From: Pseudomonadota bacterium
GTDB lineage: Bacteria; Pseudomonadota; Alphaproteobacteria; Azospirillales; Azospirillaceae
Assembly (NCBI GenBank): GCA_023412175.1
Contig: JAEYOB010000170.1
Location: forward strand, 1-6,554
Direction: 5' to 3'
Length of the DNA: 6,554 nucleotides
The notes beneath the pieces are model-generated. The model did not search any database and was not told the DNA's origin. It was given only the letters and a program-made list of their open reading frames with translations. Numbering within the stretch: position 1 is the stretch's first letter; each line of letters starts with the position of its first letter. Shown piece by piece: positions 1 to 6,098 of this stretch. A program made the translations under genes and the position numbers.

Positions 1-1
1 G

Positions 2-376
2 CTGAAGAGTGTCGAGGCCCGCAAGCTCGACGTCCTCGCGGCGGAGTTGAAGCACGCCTACGCCGAACCGGGTCGCGCCTTCGAGAAGCAGAAGGAAAGC
101 CGCAGCCTGACTGGCCCCGTCGCCCTGTTCGACACGGTGATGGAGCTTGGCCGCCGCGGCGTGACGATCCAACGCTACAAGGGCCTGGGCGAAATGAACC
201 CCGACCAGCTGTGGGAAACCACGCTGGATCCGACAAAGCGCTCGCTGCTCCAGGTGCGGGTCAACCACGCCGATCAGGCGGAGGAGGTCTTCTCCACCCT
301 GATGGGCGACGTGGTCGAGCCGCGGCGCGAGTTCATCCAGGAAAACGCGCTGAAGGTGGCGAACCTGGACGTGTGA
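2..376 (+). CDS. gyrB: DNA gyrase subunit B, C-terminal fragment (5' end outside window)
   Basis: This is the last 124 residues of GyrB, the ATPase subunit of the type II topoisomerase that introduces negative supercoils with GyrA. The reading frame is open from base 2, so the gene starts outside the window; the TTG at 47 is internal. The diagnostic stretch is [14 protein letters not shown], followed by a QLWETTLDP segment and the terminal [14 protein letters not shown]. These are the conserved end of the TOPRIM-to-tail region, in which GyrB contacts GyrA and DNA. The terminal residues look native, so the protein is probably full length and functional. The region directly after the TGA stop is insertion-sequence debris, and no native terminator hairpin is visible. 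All other intact genes in the window run toward it on the opposite strand. ParE shares the RYKGLGEMN motif, but the overall sequence and ending fit GyrB better. Confidence 0.93.
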   Translation: MKSVEARKLDVLAAELKHAYAEPGRAFEKQKESRSLTGPVALFDTVMELGRRGVTIQRYKGLGEMNPDQLWETTLDPTKRSLLQVRVNHADQAEEVFSTLMGDVVEPRREFIQENALKVANLDV

Positions 377-626
377 CGCAGATGATGGACAATCTGCCCG
401 CCCAGCTGGCGGCGGTGCGCGAGGCTATCGAGCGTGCCGGCGCCGAGCTGCGCTTCCGGCCGCCTCGACTTCAATCCAATCGAGATGGCTTTCTCCAAGC
501 TCAAGGCATTCCTGAAGAAGGGCACGGTGCGGACAAAGGAAGCGAGCCATCCAACTGGGCATCGACGCAATCACGCCGGTGGAATGCGTAAACTTCTTCT
601 CGGCCGCCGGCTATGACCGTGATTGA
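377..626 (+). pseudogene. Decayed IS630-family transposase, C-terminal remnant with two frameshifts
   Basis: Three frames must be joined to read this remnant. From about 382 the frame reads MMDNLPAQ...REAIERAGAELRF, which matches the second catalytic Asp region of IS630-type DDE transposases. Near 460-467 a small deletion has removed the usual PPYSP motif, and the reading moves to the frame LDFNPIEMAFSKLKAFLKK, which carries the catalytic Glu (NPIE). Near 540-547 it moves again to AIQLGIDAITPVECVNFF and ends SAAGYDRD at the TGA 624-626. The first catalytic Asp and the whole N-terminal DNA-binding part are missing, so it cannot be active. It belongs to a different IS630 subgroup from the element at 1017-2229. 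It starts within a few bases of the gyrB stop. A short hairpin (626-631 with 635-640) follows the last codon. No matching left end was found. Confidence 0.85.
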
Positions 627-673
627 GAGGAAAATCCTCTGGCTCAGGGTTGTGTTGTCATGCCTCATTGACC

Positions 674-960
674 CTAAGACGTCGGCAGGACGGCTCCGCC
701 CGTCCGCGACGTCGACTGAACCAGCACGTCCCTGACGACGTCGAGGAATGCCCGGAGTGCCGGCGGCACGGCGCGATACCCGGGGTAGTAAACCGCCAAC
801 CTCTCCGGCTCGTGCATCCAGACGGGCGGCACGGTTCGCAACCGGCTCTCCGCGAAGGCGGCTTCGGCAGCCCAACTCGCCACATACGCGATTCCCAAGC
901 CCTGCGCGGCCGCGTCCACCATCAGCTCCTCATCGTCGAGTGATCTGTCCCCTCCAATCC
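674..960 (-). pseudogene. LysR-type transcriptional regulator, C-terminal remnant
   Basis: Read on the minus strand, this encodes the end of a LysR effector-binding domain. The visible pieces are SLDDEELMVDAAAQGLGIAYV, then a WAAEAAFAESRL segment, then LAVYYPGYRAVPPALRAFLDVVRD, ending at a TAG (674-676). The LDD...GLGIAY and YYPG-R-PALRAF signatures are typical of the final 80-90 residues of LysR regulators, whose N-terminal helix-turn-helix binds promoter DNA. That N-terminal part is absent: upstream of about base 960 the frame stays open but no longer resembles the family, and the IS at 1017 follows. The other side of that IS does not continue the gene, so the truncation is older than, or independent of, a simple insertion by this copy. 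The exact 5' limit of the homology is uncertain. Confidence 0.75.
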
Positions 961-972
961 GGGGACAGATCA
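941..972. repeat. Perfect 12-bp inverted repeat (TGATCTGTCCCC, 8-bp spacer)
   Basis: Bases 941-952 read TGATCTGTCCCC, and 961-972 are the exact reverse complement, separated by TCCAATCC. The arms lie at the truncated edge of the LysR remnant. Sequences that begin TG and run into CCCC resemble the tips of some insertion sequences such as the IS3 family. This may therefore be two abutting IS tips or an excision scar, but that is inference. A transcription terminator is less likely because no T-run follows on either strand. Confidence 0.7.
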
Positions 973-1016
973 ACTCTGGGCGGACATCCATCTCTGTTCT
1001 CGGTGCGCTCGACCTA

Positions 1017-1036
1017 AGTGGTGCATCCGCTAAATC
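1017..1036 (+). repeat. IS630 terminal inverted repeat, left (transposase 3' side)
   Basis: Reading inward from the TA at 1015-1016, this end is AGTGGTGCATCCGCTAAATC. The opposite end, read inward, is AATGGTGCATCCGCCAAGTT. The core TGGTGCATCCGC is identical in both, and the outer bases differ at a few positions. The transposase stop codon (TAG, 1030-1032 on the minus strand) falls within this repeat. Confidence 0.85.
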
Positions 1037-2147
1037 AGGGCGACATTTGGGACGGTAACGATTCCGAAGCGGCGTGGCGTGCGATGCCGGCGACGACGCC
1101 CCCAAATGAACGGGTGCTTGTGGGCGTTCCAATAGTCGGTGGCGCGCGCGACGGCTTTCTCGATCTCGGCCCAGGCGCCGAACCGCCTTCCCTTCAGCGC
1201 TAATGAGCGCAGCACTTTCCACCACGGCTCGATGAGGTTGAGGTAGGCGGCGTACTTGGGTTGGAAGACGAACTCCCAGCGCGGATGGGCAAGGTTGAAC
1301 AACAACACGTCCATGGCACTGTGGGTGTTGAGGTTGTCCACCACGGCGTAGACGCGCGCGGCGGCGGGATCAACCCAGCCCTCGAGCTGACACAGGAAGT
1401 CGATCCAGTTGGCTGTGGTCCGGCCTTCATAGGTGGCCGTGAAGGCGTCCCCGGTTGCCGGCCGCAGGGCGCCAAAGACGTAGCCGGCGATGTCGCGCCG
1501 GCCATAGTCAATCTCCTGGTGGGCGCGCTCGGCCCTTGGCCCGGCGGGCTTGACCAGCCGCCGTCCCGGATAGCTCTTGCTCGCCTGCGGTCCCATCTCG
1601 TCCAGGCAGATTACGACGCTGCCGGCGGGTGGGGCCGTGTAGAGGGTTTCGATCGTCCCCTTTTTTGGGCGAAGGCGGGATCGACCCGCTCGCCGAACCA
1701 GGTCTCCTCGTGGCGCCACTTGAGCCCTTCGTCGAGCAGGATCTCACTGATCCGGCTGCGCCGCATGCCGAGGCCGCGCTCGCTGAGATAGGCGACCAGG
1801 CGGTCCAAGGTCCAGCAGGCGAACGGCAGGTCCAACTCGGCCGGGCGCGTCAAGGCGAGGCGGATCACCATGCTGCGCTCCTGCGGCGAGTAGGTCGCTG
1901 GCCGCCCGGGGCGCATCGCCTCCTCCAGCCCCAGGAGGCCGCGCTCGTTGAAGCGCTTGAGCCAGAAGCGCACCGTGTCGCCGTACAGCCCCATGGACCC
2001 GGCGATCTGCGGCGGCGACAGCCCGTCCAAGGCATGCAGGACAATCTGTGCGCGGCGTACCAGTCCCGCCCCGCGCGTACGCGAGCGCGACAGCTGCGCC
2101 AGTTGCTCCCTCTCCTCAGCGCTCACAGCGCGCACGCGGATGGTCAT
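1030..2147 (-). CDS. IS630-family DDE transposase, two overlapping frames (frameshifted)
   Basis: This transposase cuts and rejoins the element's own ends. The first frame (2147 down to 1611) starts at an ATG with AAGGA eight bases upstream. It encodes the DNA-binding half, with a helix-turn-helix at about residues 43-66 (LSPPQIAGSMGL...TVRFWLKRF), and runs to VDPAFAQK. The second frame (1719 down to 1030) carries the DDE catalytic core: first Asp in VVICLDEMGPQ, second in VYAVVDNLNTH, Glu in YLNLIEPWWKVL. Joining the two by a -1 shift at the A6G run (1666-1660) gives one continuous protein of about 372 residues, the usual family size, with family-like sequence on both sides of the junction. 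Either the element uses programmed frameshifting or transcript slippage, or this copy is inactivated by a single-base change. Everything else looks intact. Confidence 0.85.
1657..1669 (-). promoter_or_regulatory. Candidate -1 frameshift site of the transposase (CCC-A6-GGGG)
   Basis: On the minus strand the run reads CCCAAAAAAGGGG. In the upstream frame the codons are CAA AAA AGG; in the downstream frame they are CCA AAA AAG GGG. Slippage of paired tRNAs by one base backwards on A AAA AGG joins the two transposase frames exactly. Poly-A runs at the junction of the two halves are known in some IS630-family elements. No clear stimulatory stem-loop was worked out downstream, so a plain inactivating mutation remains possible. 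Confidence 0.5.
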
Positions 2148-2209
2148 GGGTGGGGTCCTTGGCCAGAGGCATGAACCCTCAACCTTCCGCAGCCGCCAAA
2201 ATCCCGCTC

Positions 2210-2229
2210 AACTTGGCGGATGCACCATT
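2210..2229 (-). repeat. IS630 terminal inverted repeat, right (transposase 5' side)
   Basis: This is the mirror of the left repeat, followed outward by the TA at 2230-2231. It shares the identical core TGGTGCATCCGC with the left end, and both ends stop at the same distance from TA. That fixes the element borders. Confidence 0.85.
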
Positions 2230-2264
2230 TAGCGTTGTTTACCGAACAAAAATCGCGATGTCCT

Positions 2265-4619
2265 CTATGCCGGCTGTCCGATCACGTTGCGCATGGCGTG
2301 GAGGCGGGCCGTCAGCTCGGGATTACCGATGCTCGCCAAGCGGTCAAACGCCGGCTCGATCACCTGCGTCAGAAGGGAGGAACGTCCCGCTTCGGGCACG
2401 CGGGCAATCTGTTCGGTCAGGTCGCGCATGCCCTCCGCCTCGTCAATCGGCAACCCGTACAGCACTCCCCCCAGGCTCTGCGCCAACGGCAGGATCGGAT
2501 TGCGGACACCCGCAGCGATCAGGCATTTCGCCATCAGGTAGGCGGTGCGGTAACGGGCTGCAATGATAAGCCGGTAGGTGACGTAGACCCGGTTTCCCTC
2601 GTCGAGCGACAGATCCTGGATAGTTGCGAGGATCTCCTCCGGGCTGGCGCTGGCGTCGAGCTGCGCCAACCTTTCGATGATCGCATTCACGTCCACGCCG
2701 GGGTCGGCGGGCTTCGCCCAGCGAACGGTCTCCGGCGGATAGACGTCCGAGTTGTTGAGGATGACCTGCTTGAGCCGCGCTTCCAGATTCGGCTTGCTTT
2801 CCTTCTCGAACAGCCCGTCGCTCTTGGCATAGTAGTGGAACAGCTGGCGCGGCAACGGCACGCCCAGATAGCCGAGTGACGCCCCCGAGACCCAGAGGTT
2901 CCAGTCGTCAGCCCCCTTGACATTGTCCACGTAGCCCCCGCTCTCCTCCCACATCTCGCGCCGGTAGATCGCGCAGCAGGGGATGAAGTTGGCGAGGATC
3001 AGGCGGTGAATGTCGTAGGCGTTTGCGGGGATCGGACGCGGATTGTCGCCGAAGATGTCCATGCCTGGATAGACGATGCCCGCCTCCGGGTGCTTCTGCA
3101 GCAGCCGGACGCCCTCCTCCACATAAGACCGCTCGATCCAGTCGTCGGGGTCCAGATACATGATCAGCTCGCCGCGCGACACGGCGACCGCCTCGTTGTG
3201 TGGGAAGCACGGGTTGCCAGAGTTGCTCTCCCGGTAGATTACCGTGCAGCGGTCCTCATATGCCTTCAGGACCTCCCGGCTGTCGTCGGTCGAGGCGTCG
3301 TCTACGACGATGATCTCGATGTGCGGCCAGGTCTGCGCCAGGATTGAGCCCAGGGCCTTGTCCAGGTAGCGGCCGTAGTTGTAGTTGGCGACGATCACCG
3401 ACACCAACGGCCGGCGGCTCAGCGGCCTCTGCCCCATCAGCCGCGCCACGGCTTCCTTGATCGGAGCGTCCGGCTGGCGCTTGACCGCATAGGCCGGGTT
3501 GTAGGCCAAGCGCTCCTTGTCTAACACGGTGCCCCGGTCATCGCCGATGTAGGGCACGAACTCATCGGGGCCGACCTGCTGGAGATAGGTTTGATCGATG
3601 CCGTCGCACACCTTGAGCGCCGAGCAGGATCCGCACTGGGGTGCGAACACCTTGGCCAGTCGCCCCTCGGATCCGCGGCCGACCAGCTTCCCGTCGTCCA
3701 TGTTGTAGAGCAGCTGTGAACCGGGGGATGGCTCGCCCGGTTTCATGGGAAGCCACTGCCCTTCCTGAGCCCCGGCGGCCGGGCCGAAGTGCCGGACGGT
3801 GTTGGCCCACTCGTGGGGGTCGTAGCGCACGCCGACGATGCCGACGACATTCTTCTCCACGCCGGCCATGGTGCACAGCGGCGCATAGCGGATGTTGACG
3901 GCCACCCCACCCTCGTCCTCCAGGATGGACACGGCCTCGCGCAGGCTGGCCGCGATGTCTGTGTACTTCGCCCGCACCTCCGAGGCCTTGCCATCGGCCC
4001 AGCCATAGTAGGCGTTCATCACCACGAAATTGGAGACGTAGACGTTCTTCTCCAGGATCGAGCGGGCGAGGTCGGGTAGCAGTTGGTAGTTCTGGCCGAC
4101 GCAGGTGGTGTTGGTGCCGAACGCGAAGCCGAGGCGGCCGAGCTCGTTCATCGCGTCGTGCATCTTCGACAGCTGTCCGCCCGTAAGGCGCTTGAACAGC
4201 TCGGCGTCGGACGTGTGGTAGGAGAACAGCATGTCGGTCAGCCCGGCGTCGAGCAGCCGTTCGAGCAGCCCCTTGGTCCCAAGAAACTGGCCCAGCGTGA
4301 TCATTCGGGACGACAGTCCGCGATCGGTGGCGTGGCGCACAATGTCCACGATGCCAGGGAACAGGCTCGGTTCGCCGCCGGTGATGTCGAAGCCAAGAAA
4401 GCCGTTGTCTGCCATCGCGTCGATCTGCGCGATCAGCTGGCCGGTGTCCTTCCAGTCAGCGCGCCGCATACCGGCGAATTTCTTGATCGGGGCGTTCCCG
4501 TCCGGGAGGTAGGCATAATAACACCATTCGCACGAGTGCGTGCACTTCAGGCCGACGTCGACGACGCCCCACCGGGAAATCTGACCGGGCGGGTGGAAGT
4601 AATATTTCCGAGAGGGCAT
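2265..4619 (-). CDS. Radical SAM (auxiliary Fe-S) / family 2 glycosyltransferase fusion protein, 784 aa
   Basis: This is a predicted cytosolic two-enzyme protein. Residues 20-360 form a radical SAM domain. The CxxxCxxC motif (C26, C30, C33) binds the [4Fe-4S] cluster that cleaves S-adenosylmethionine, and GGEP lies at 81-84. C249, followed by C329-x2-C332-x5-C338, resembles a SPASM/Twitch-like auxiliary cluster site. Residues 404 to about 630 are a family 2 GT-A glycosyltransferase: VSVIVANYNYGRYL, DDAST at 441-445, the nucleotide-sugar/metal motif DPDD at 490-493, and ADDW at 570-573 in the position of the usual catalytic acidic pair. Residues 640-784 are a predicted helical tail of unknown role. 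There is no signal peptide or membrane segment. The ATG start has AAGGA six bases upstream. The gene lies in the same direction as another glycosyltransferase gene, which suggests surface glycan or glycoprotein modification. The substrates are unknown. All key motifs in both domains look intact. Confidence 0.9.
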   Translation of the reverse strand: MPSRKYYFHPPGQISRWGVVDVGLKCTHSCEWCYYAYLPDGNAPIKKFAGMRRADWKDTGQLIAQIDAMADNGFLGFDITGGEPSLFPGIVDIVRHATDRGLSSRMITLGQFLGTKGLLERLLDAGLTDMLFSYHTSDAELFKRLTGGQLSKMHDAMNELGRLGFAFGTNTTCVGQNYQLLPDLARSILEKNVYVSNFVVMNAYYGWADGKASEVRAKYTDIAASLREAVSILEDEGGVAVNIRYAPLCTMAGVEKNVVGIVGVRYDPHEWANTVRHFGPAAGAQEGQWLPMKPGEPSPGSQLLYNMDDGKLVGRGSEGRLAKVFAPQCGSCSALKVCDGIDQTYLQQVGPDEFVPYIGDDRGTVLDKERLAYNPAYAVKRQPDAPIKEAVARLMGQRPLSRRPLVSVIVANYNYGRYLDKALGSILAQTWPHIEIIVVDDASTDDSREVLKAYEDRCTVIYRESNSGNPCFPHNEAVAVSRGELIMYLDPDDWIERSYVEEGVRLLQKHPEAGIVYPGMDIFGDNPRPIPANAYDIHRLILANFIPCCAIYRREMWEESGGYVDNVKGADDWNLWVSGASLGYLGVPLPRQLFHYYAKSDGLFEKESKPNLEARLKQVILNNSDVYPPETVRWAKPADPGVDVNAIIERLAQLDASASPEEILATIQDLSLDEGNRVYVTYRLIIAARYRTAYLMAKCLIAAGVRNPILPLAQSLGGVLYGLPIDEAEGMRDLTEQIARVPEAGRSSLLTQVIEPAFDRLASIGNPELTARLHAMRNVIGQPA

Positions 4620-4699
4620 GAGCCGTCCTTTTTGCTTTCAAGAAGCGGATGTCAGCCGCTGTCGAGGCGCATGCCCGGAGCGTACTTTTGTGCCCGTCC

Positions 4700-4728
4700 A
4701 GGGTAAGCCAAAAGAGCGGTAACGTCAA
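4700..4728 (-). promoter_or_regulatory. Candidate sigma-70-type promoter for the radical SAM-glycosyltransferase gene
   Basis: On the minus strand TTGACG (4728-4723) is followed after 17 bases by TACCCT (4705-4700). The -35 is close to consensus and the -10 is weak. It would give a leader of roughly 70 bases before the ATG at 4619. The 190-bp gap from the upstream glycosyltransferase gene supports a separate promoter here, but no transcription evidence is available. Confidence 0.35.
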
Positions 4729-4764
4729 TTTTTCGGGCTGTCATAAAATAGTGGCGGGATGCTT

Positions 4765-4797
4765 CGGAAACGGCGAGTGCTCGTGTCGCTCTTTCCG
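4765..4797 (-). terminator. Stem-loop between the two glycosyltransferase genes, terminator-like
   Basis: CGGAAA (4765-4770) pairs with TTTCCG (4792-4797), and GCGA (4773-4776) pairs with TCGC (4786-4789) inside it, around a 9-base loop. It begins 12 bases after the stop codon of the gene at 4810-5589. No run of T follows on the minus strand, so it may be a weak terminator or an mRNA-protecting structure rather than a classic intrinsic terminator. Confidence 0.35.
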
Positions 4798-4809
4798 CAC
4801 CGGCGCGCT

Positions 4810-5589
4810 TCAGAAATTCTCCAGGCCCAACTGGATTCCGACCGATGCCAGCAGAGCTTGACGGGCTAGTCGGGTCTCCATATTTGGCGCGGGGTGTTTC
4901 TTGTACAGGTCAAGCATGACGGGACCGACCAGATCTTCGCGCGTGTTGCCGCGCCGCAGGTTTTCCGGGGCGTTGGGCGGGGTCTTGTGGATGACGACCG
5001 AGTTGACCGGCACGTGGATCGGCGCCCGCCCATTCAGGCAGGCGAGCAGGAAGTCCCAATCCTCGTAGATGCGCAGGTCAGCGGTGTGCCGGACGTCGGC
5101 GACCACGTCCTGACGGTAGACGACGCAGCTGTTCGGAATCCGGTTCAGGACATAGATGCTGTCGCGGTCAACCCCGGCAGTCGAGAAACCCTGCATCGAC
5201 TGGGGGGCCGGCGGATTCGTGGTGCGGTCCTCGTAGCAGATCTTGAAGTCGCAGAAGACCAACTCCGGCACGGCATCGCCGATATGGCGGGCCAGCGATT
5301 CAAGGTGATCCGGCTCGAAGGTGTCGTCGTCGTCCAGGAACATCACATAGGGTGACGCCGCCAGCGCCAACCCCATATTGCGGCTCTCGGCCGGACCGGG
5401 CACGCCACTGCGGATCGTGTAGATGTAGCGCCCCTCCAGCGCTGCCAACTCCTGGTACGGCGGGATGTAGAGCGCCGAGTCCGACACGACGATAACGGTG
5501 AAATTCTTATAGGTCTGCGCGATCAGCGAACGCAGGGTCCGGCTCAGCAGCAGTGGGCGCTCATGGGTCGGAACGATGACCGTAAACAC
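4810..5589 (-). CDS. Family 2 glycosyltransferase, stand-alone, 259 aa
   Basis: This is a GT-A fold enzyme that transfers a sugar from a nucleotide-sugar donor to an acceptor, probably at the cytosolic face during surface glycan assembly. The N-terminus reads FTVIVPTHERPLLLSRTLRSL, the standard family opening. SD at 36-37 sits where most members have DD. SRNMGL at 69-74, the DDDD metal/nucleotide motif at 86-89 (FLDDDD) and EDWD at 176-179 (catalytic acidic pair) follow in the expected order and spacing. No membrane segment is visible. A TTG at 5593-5595 could extend the protein by two residues, but the GGAGG at 5596-5600 touches it directly. The GTG at 5587-5589 lies six bases from that GGAGG and is the better start. 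The acceptor and the sugar cannot be deduced. The same-direction radical SAM-glycosyltransferase gene 190 bp downstream is the likely functional partner. Confidence 0.9.
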   Translation of the reverse strand: MFTVIVPTHERPLLLSRTLRSLIAQTYKNFTVIVVSDSALYIPPYQELAALEGRYIYTIRSGVPGPAESRNMGLALAASPYVMFLDDDDTFEPDHLESLARHIGDAVPELVFCDFKICYEDRTTNPPAPQSMQGFSTAGVDRDSIYVLNRIPNSCVVYRQDVVADVRHTADLRIYEDWDFLLACLNGRAPIHVPVNSVVIHKTPPNAPENLRRGNTREDLVGPVMLDLYKKHPAPNMETRLARQALLASVGIQLGLENF

Positions 5590-5595
5590 ACGCAA

Positions 5596-5600
5596 CCTCC
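5596..5600 (-). promoter_or_regulatory. Ribosome binding site GGAGG that decides the glycosyltransferase start
   Basis: GGAGG on the minus strand is followed after six bases by GTG (5589-5587). It leaves no gap to the alternative TTG (5595-5593), and the upstream frame is closed by a TGA four codons before the GTG-proximal region. This supports the GTG start. Confidence 0.6.
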
Positions 5601-5741
5601 ATCAACGCCACGCGCGCAGCCCGTGCCGCCGAAGGGGAGGCGCATCGATCAACGGCTTACTCTGGCGGGCGCATGTTTGCAATGGCGGCGATGCGCTGGC
5701 TTTTGGAAGTTTTGTGTAACCAAGCAGGGGTTGAGTTGGTG

Positions 5742-5767
5742 GCGCCTAACAGCGCTGCGATAGGCGC
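5742..5767. repeat. Hairpin in the presumed leader of the glycosyltransferase gene
   Basis: GCGCCTA (5742-5748) pairs perfectly with TAGGCGC (5761-5767). The 12-base loop contains the palindrome CAGCGCTG (5750-5757). It lies about 155 bases upstream of the glycosyltransferase start. It could be an RNA leader structure or a protein-binding dyad; nothing in the sequence decides between these. Confidence 0.45.
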
Positions 5768-5896
5768 AATCTCTCGCGGGCAAGGTCGCGGCGCAAGACA
5801 GGCGATGTGGGGGAGCTGCTCGCCCTTCAGGGTTTGATAGGCGGTTTGTCACATATTGGTTTAGGCTCAAGAGAGTTTATCATTATTTTCTTCACT

Positions 5897-5909
5897 AATG
5901 ATTATCATT
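5897..5909. promoter_or_regulatory. Fur-box-like palindrome in AT-rich island
   Basis: AATGATTATCATT is a perfect 6-1-6 dyad. It matches the core of the classic Fur box (GATAATGATAATCATTATC) at 12 of 13 central positions, while the outer bases match poorly. A related half-site TATCATTA lies just before it (5878-5885). If functional, it would place a nearby transcript under iron or manganese control through a Fur/Mur-type regulator. The most likely target is the glycosyltransferase gene downstream on the minus strand, some 300 bases away. Confidence 0.4.
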
Positions 5910-5969
5910 CGGATTTCGGTGACTTGCTAAATCTCTGAGTTCTCCGTTATCACTTTTTGATTGTCTGAC

Positions 5970-6003
5970 AAGGCGGTTGATGGTTTCCATCAAACAGCGC
6001 CTT
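5970..6003. repeat. Strong two-part stem-loop
   Basis: AAGGCG (5970-5975) pairs with CGCCTT (5998-6003). Inside it TTGATGG (5977-5983) pairs with CCATCAA (5987-5993) around a TTT loop, giving 13 base pairs with a small internal loop. No T-run follows on either strand, so it is not a standard intrinsic terminator. It lies about 100 bases beyond the stop codon of the 73-residue gene. Confidence 0.55.
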
Positions 6004-6053
6004 CTGGTTCAAGCCCGGCGGCACGGATCGGTGTTCTTCTTCGACCCGTCCGG

Positions 6054-6098
6054 GGGAGGCCGCTGGCTGATGCGGCTTCTCCCGGGCGGTCGGGAGAA
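6054..6098 (-). terminator. Two mutually exclusive hairpins just after the 73-aa gene
   Basis: TTCTCCCG (6077-6084) pairs perfectly with CGGGAGAA (6091-6098) around a 6-base loop; on the minus strand this begins nine bases after the TAG of the 73-residue gene. A competing stem pairs GGGAG-GCCGC (6054-6063) with GCGGC-TT-CTCCC (6072-6083). The two share 6077-6083, so only one can form at a time. Neither is followed by a T-run. They may end or stabilise the short transcript. Confidence 0.45.

Larger units (their letters stand above)
1017..2229 (-). mobile_element. IS630-family insertion sequence, apparently full length (1213 bp)
   Basis: The element is bounded by imperfect terminal inverted repeats (1017-1036 and 2210-2229) and flanked on both sides by TA (1015-1016 and 2230-2231). 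That is the target dinucleotide duplicated by IS630/Tc1-mariner-type transposition. It contains only a transposase gene on the minus strand, which ends inside the left inverted repeat. The length and organisation are normal for the family. It sits 33 bp beyond the stop codon of the radical SAM-glycosyltransferase gene and points in the same direction, so read-through from that gene could enter it. Well-preserved ends suggest a fairly recent arrival compared with the decayed debris at 377-972. Confidence 0.88.

Noticed and set aside
941..972. Reading the 12-bp inverted repeat as a transcription terminator
   Set aside because: No T-run follows on either strand and no intact gene ends beside it.
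674..1225. A complete 183-residue minus-strand protein from 1225
   Set aside because: Only the last 90 or so residues resemble LysR; the upstream part crosses the IS border at 1016/1017 and reads through the IS in a non-transposase frame.
1017..2229. A retron, CRISPR or defence system in the repeat-flanked block
   Set aside because: The inverted ends, TA flanks and DDE transposase explain the whole block as an IS630-family element.
2220..2879. Long plus-strand open frames opposite the 784-residue gene (also near 3006-3347, 3789-4079, 4083-4706 and 4894-5355)
   Set aside because: These are antisense shadows typical of GC-rich genes; the minus-strand proteins carry all recognised motifs and the plus-strand translations carry none.
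5649..5870. Minus-strand 73-codon frame upstream of the glycosyltransferase
   Set aside because: Its composition is rich in Arg, Pro and His without pattern, it spans the hairpin at 5742-5767, and it has no similarity to a known family.
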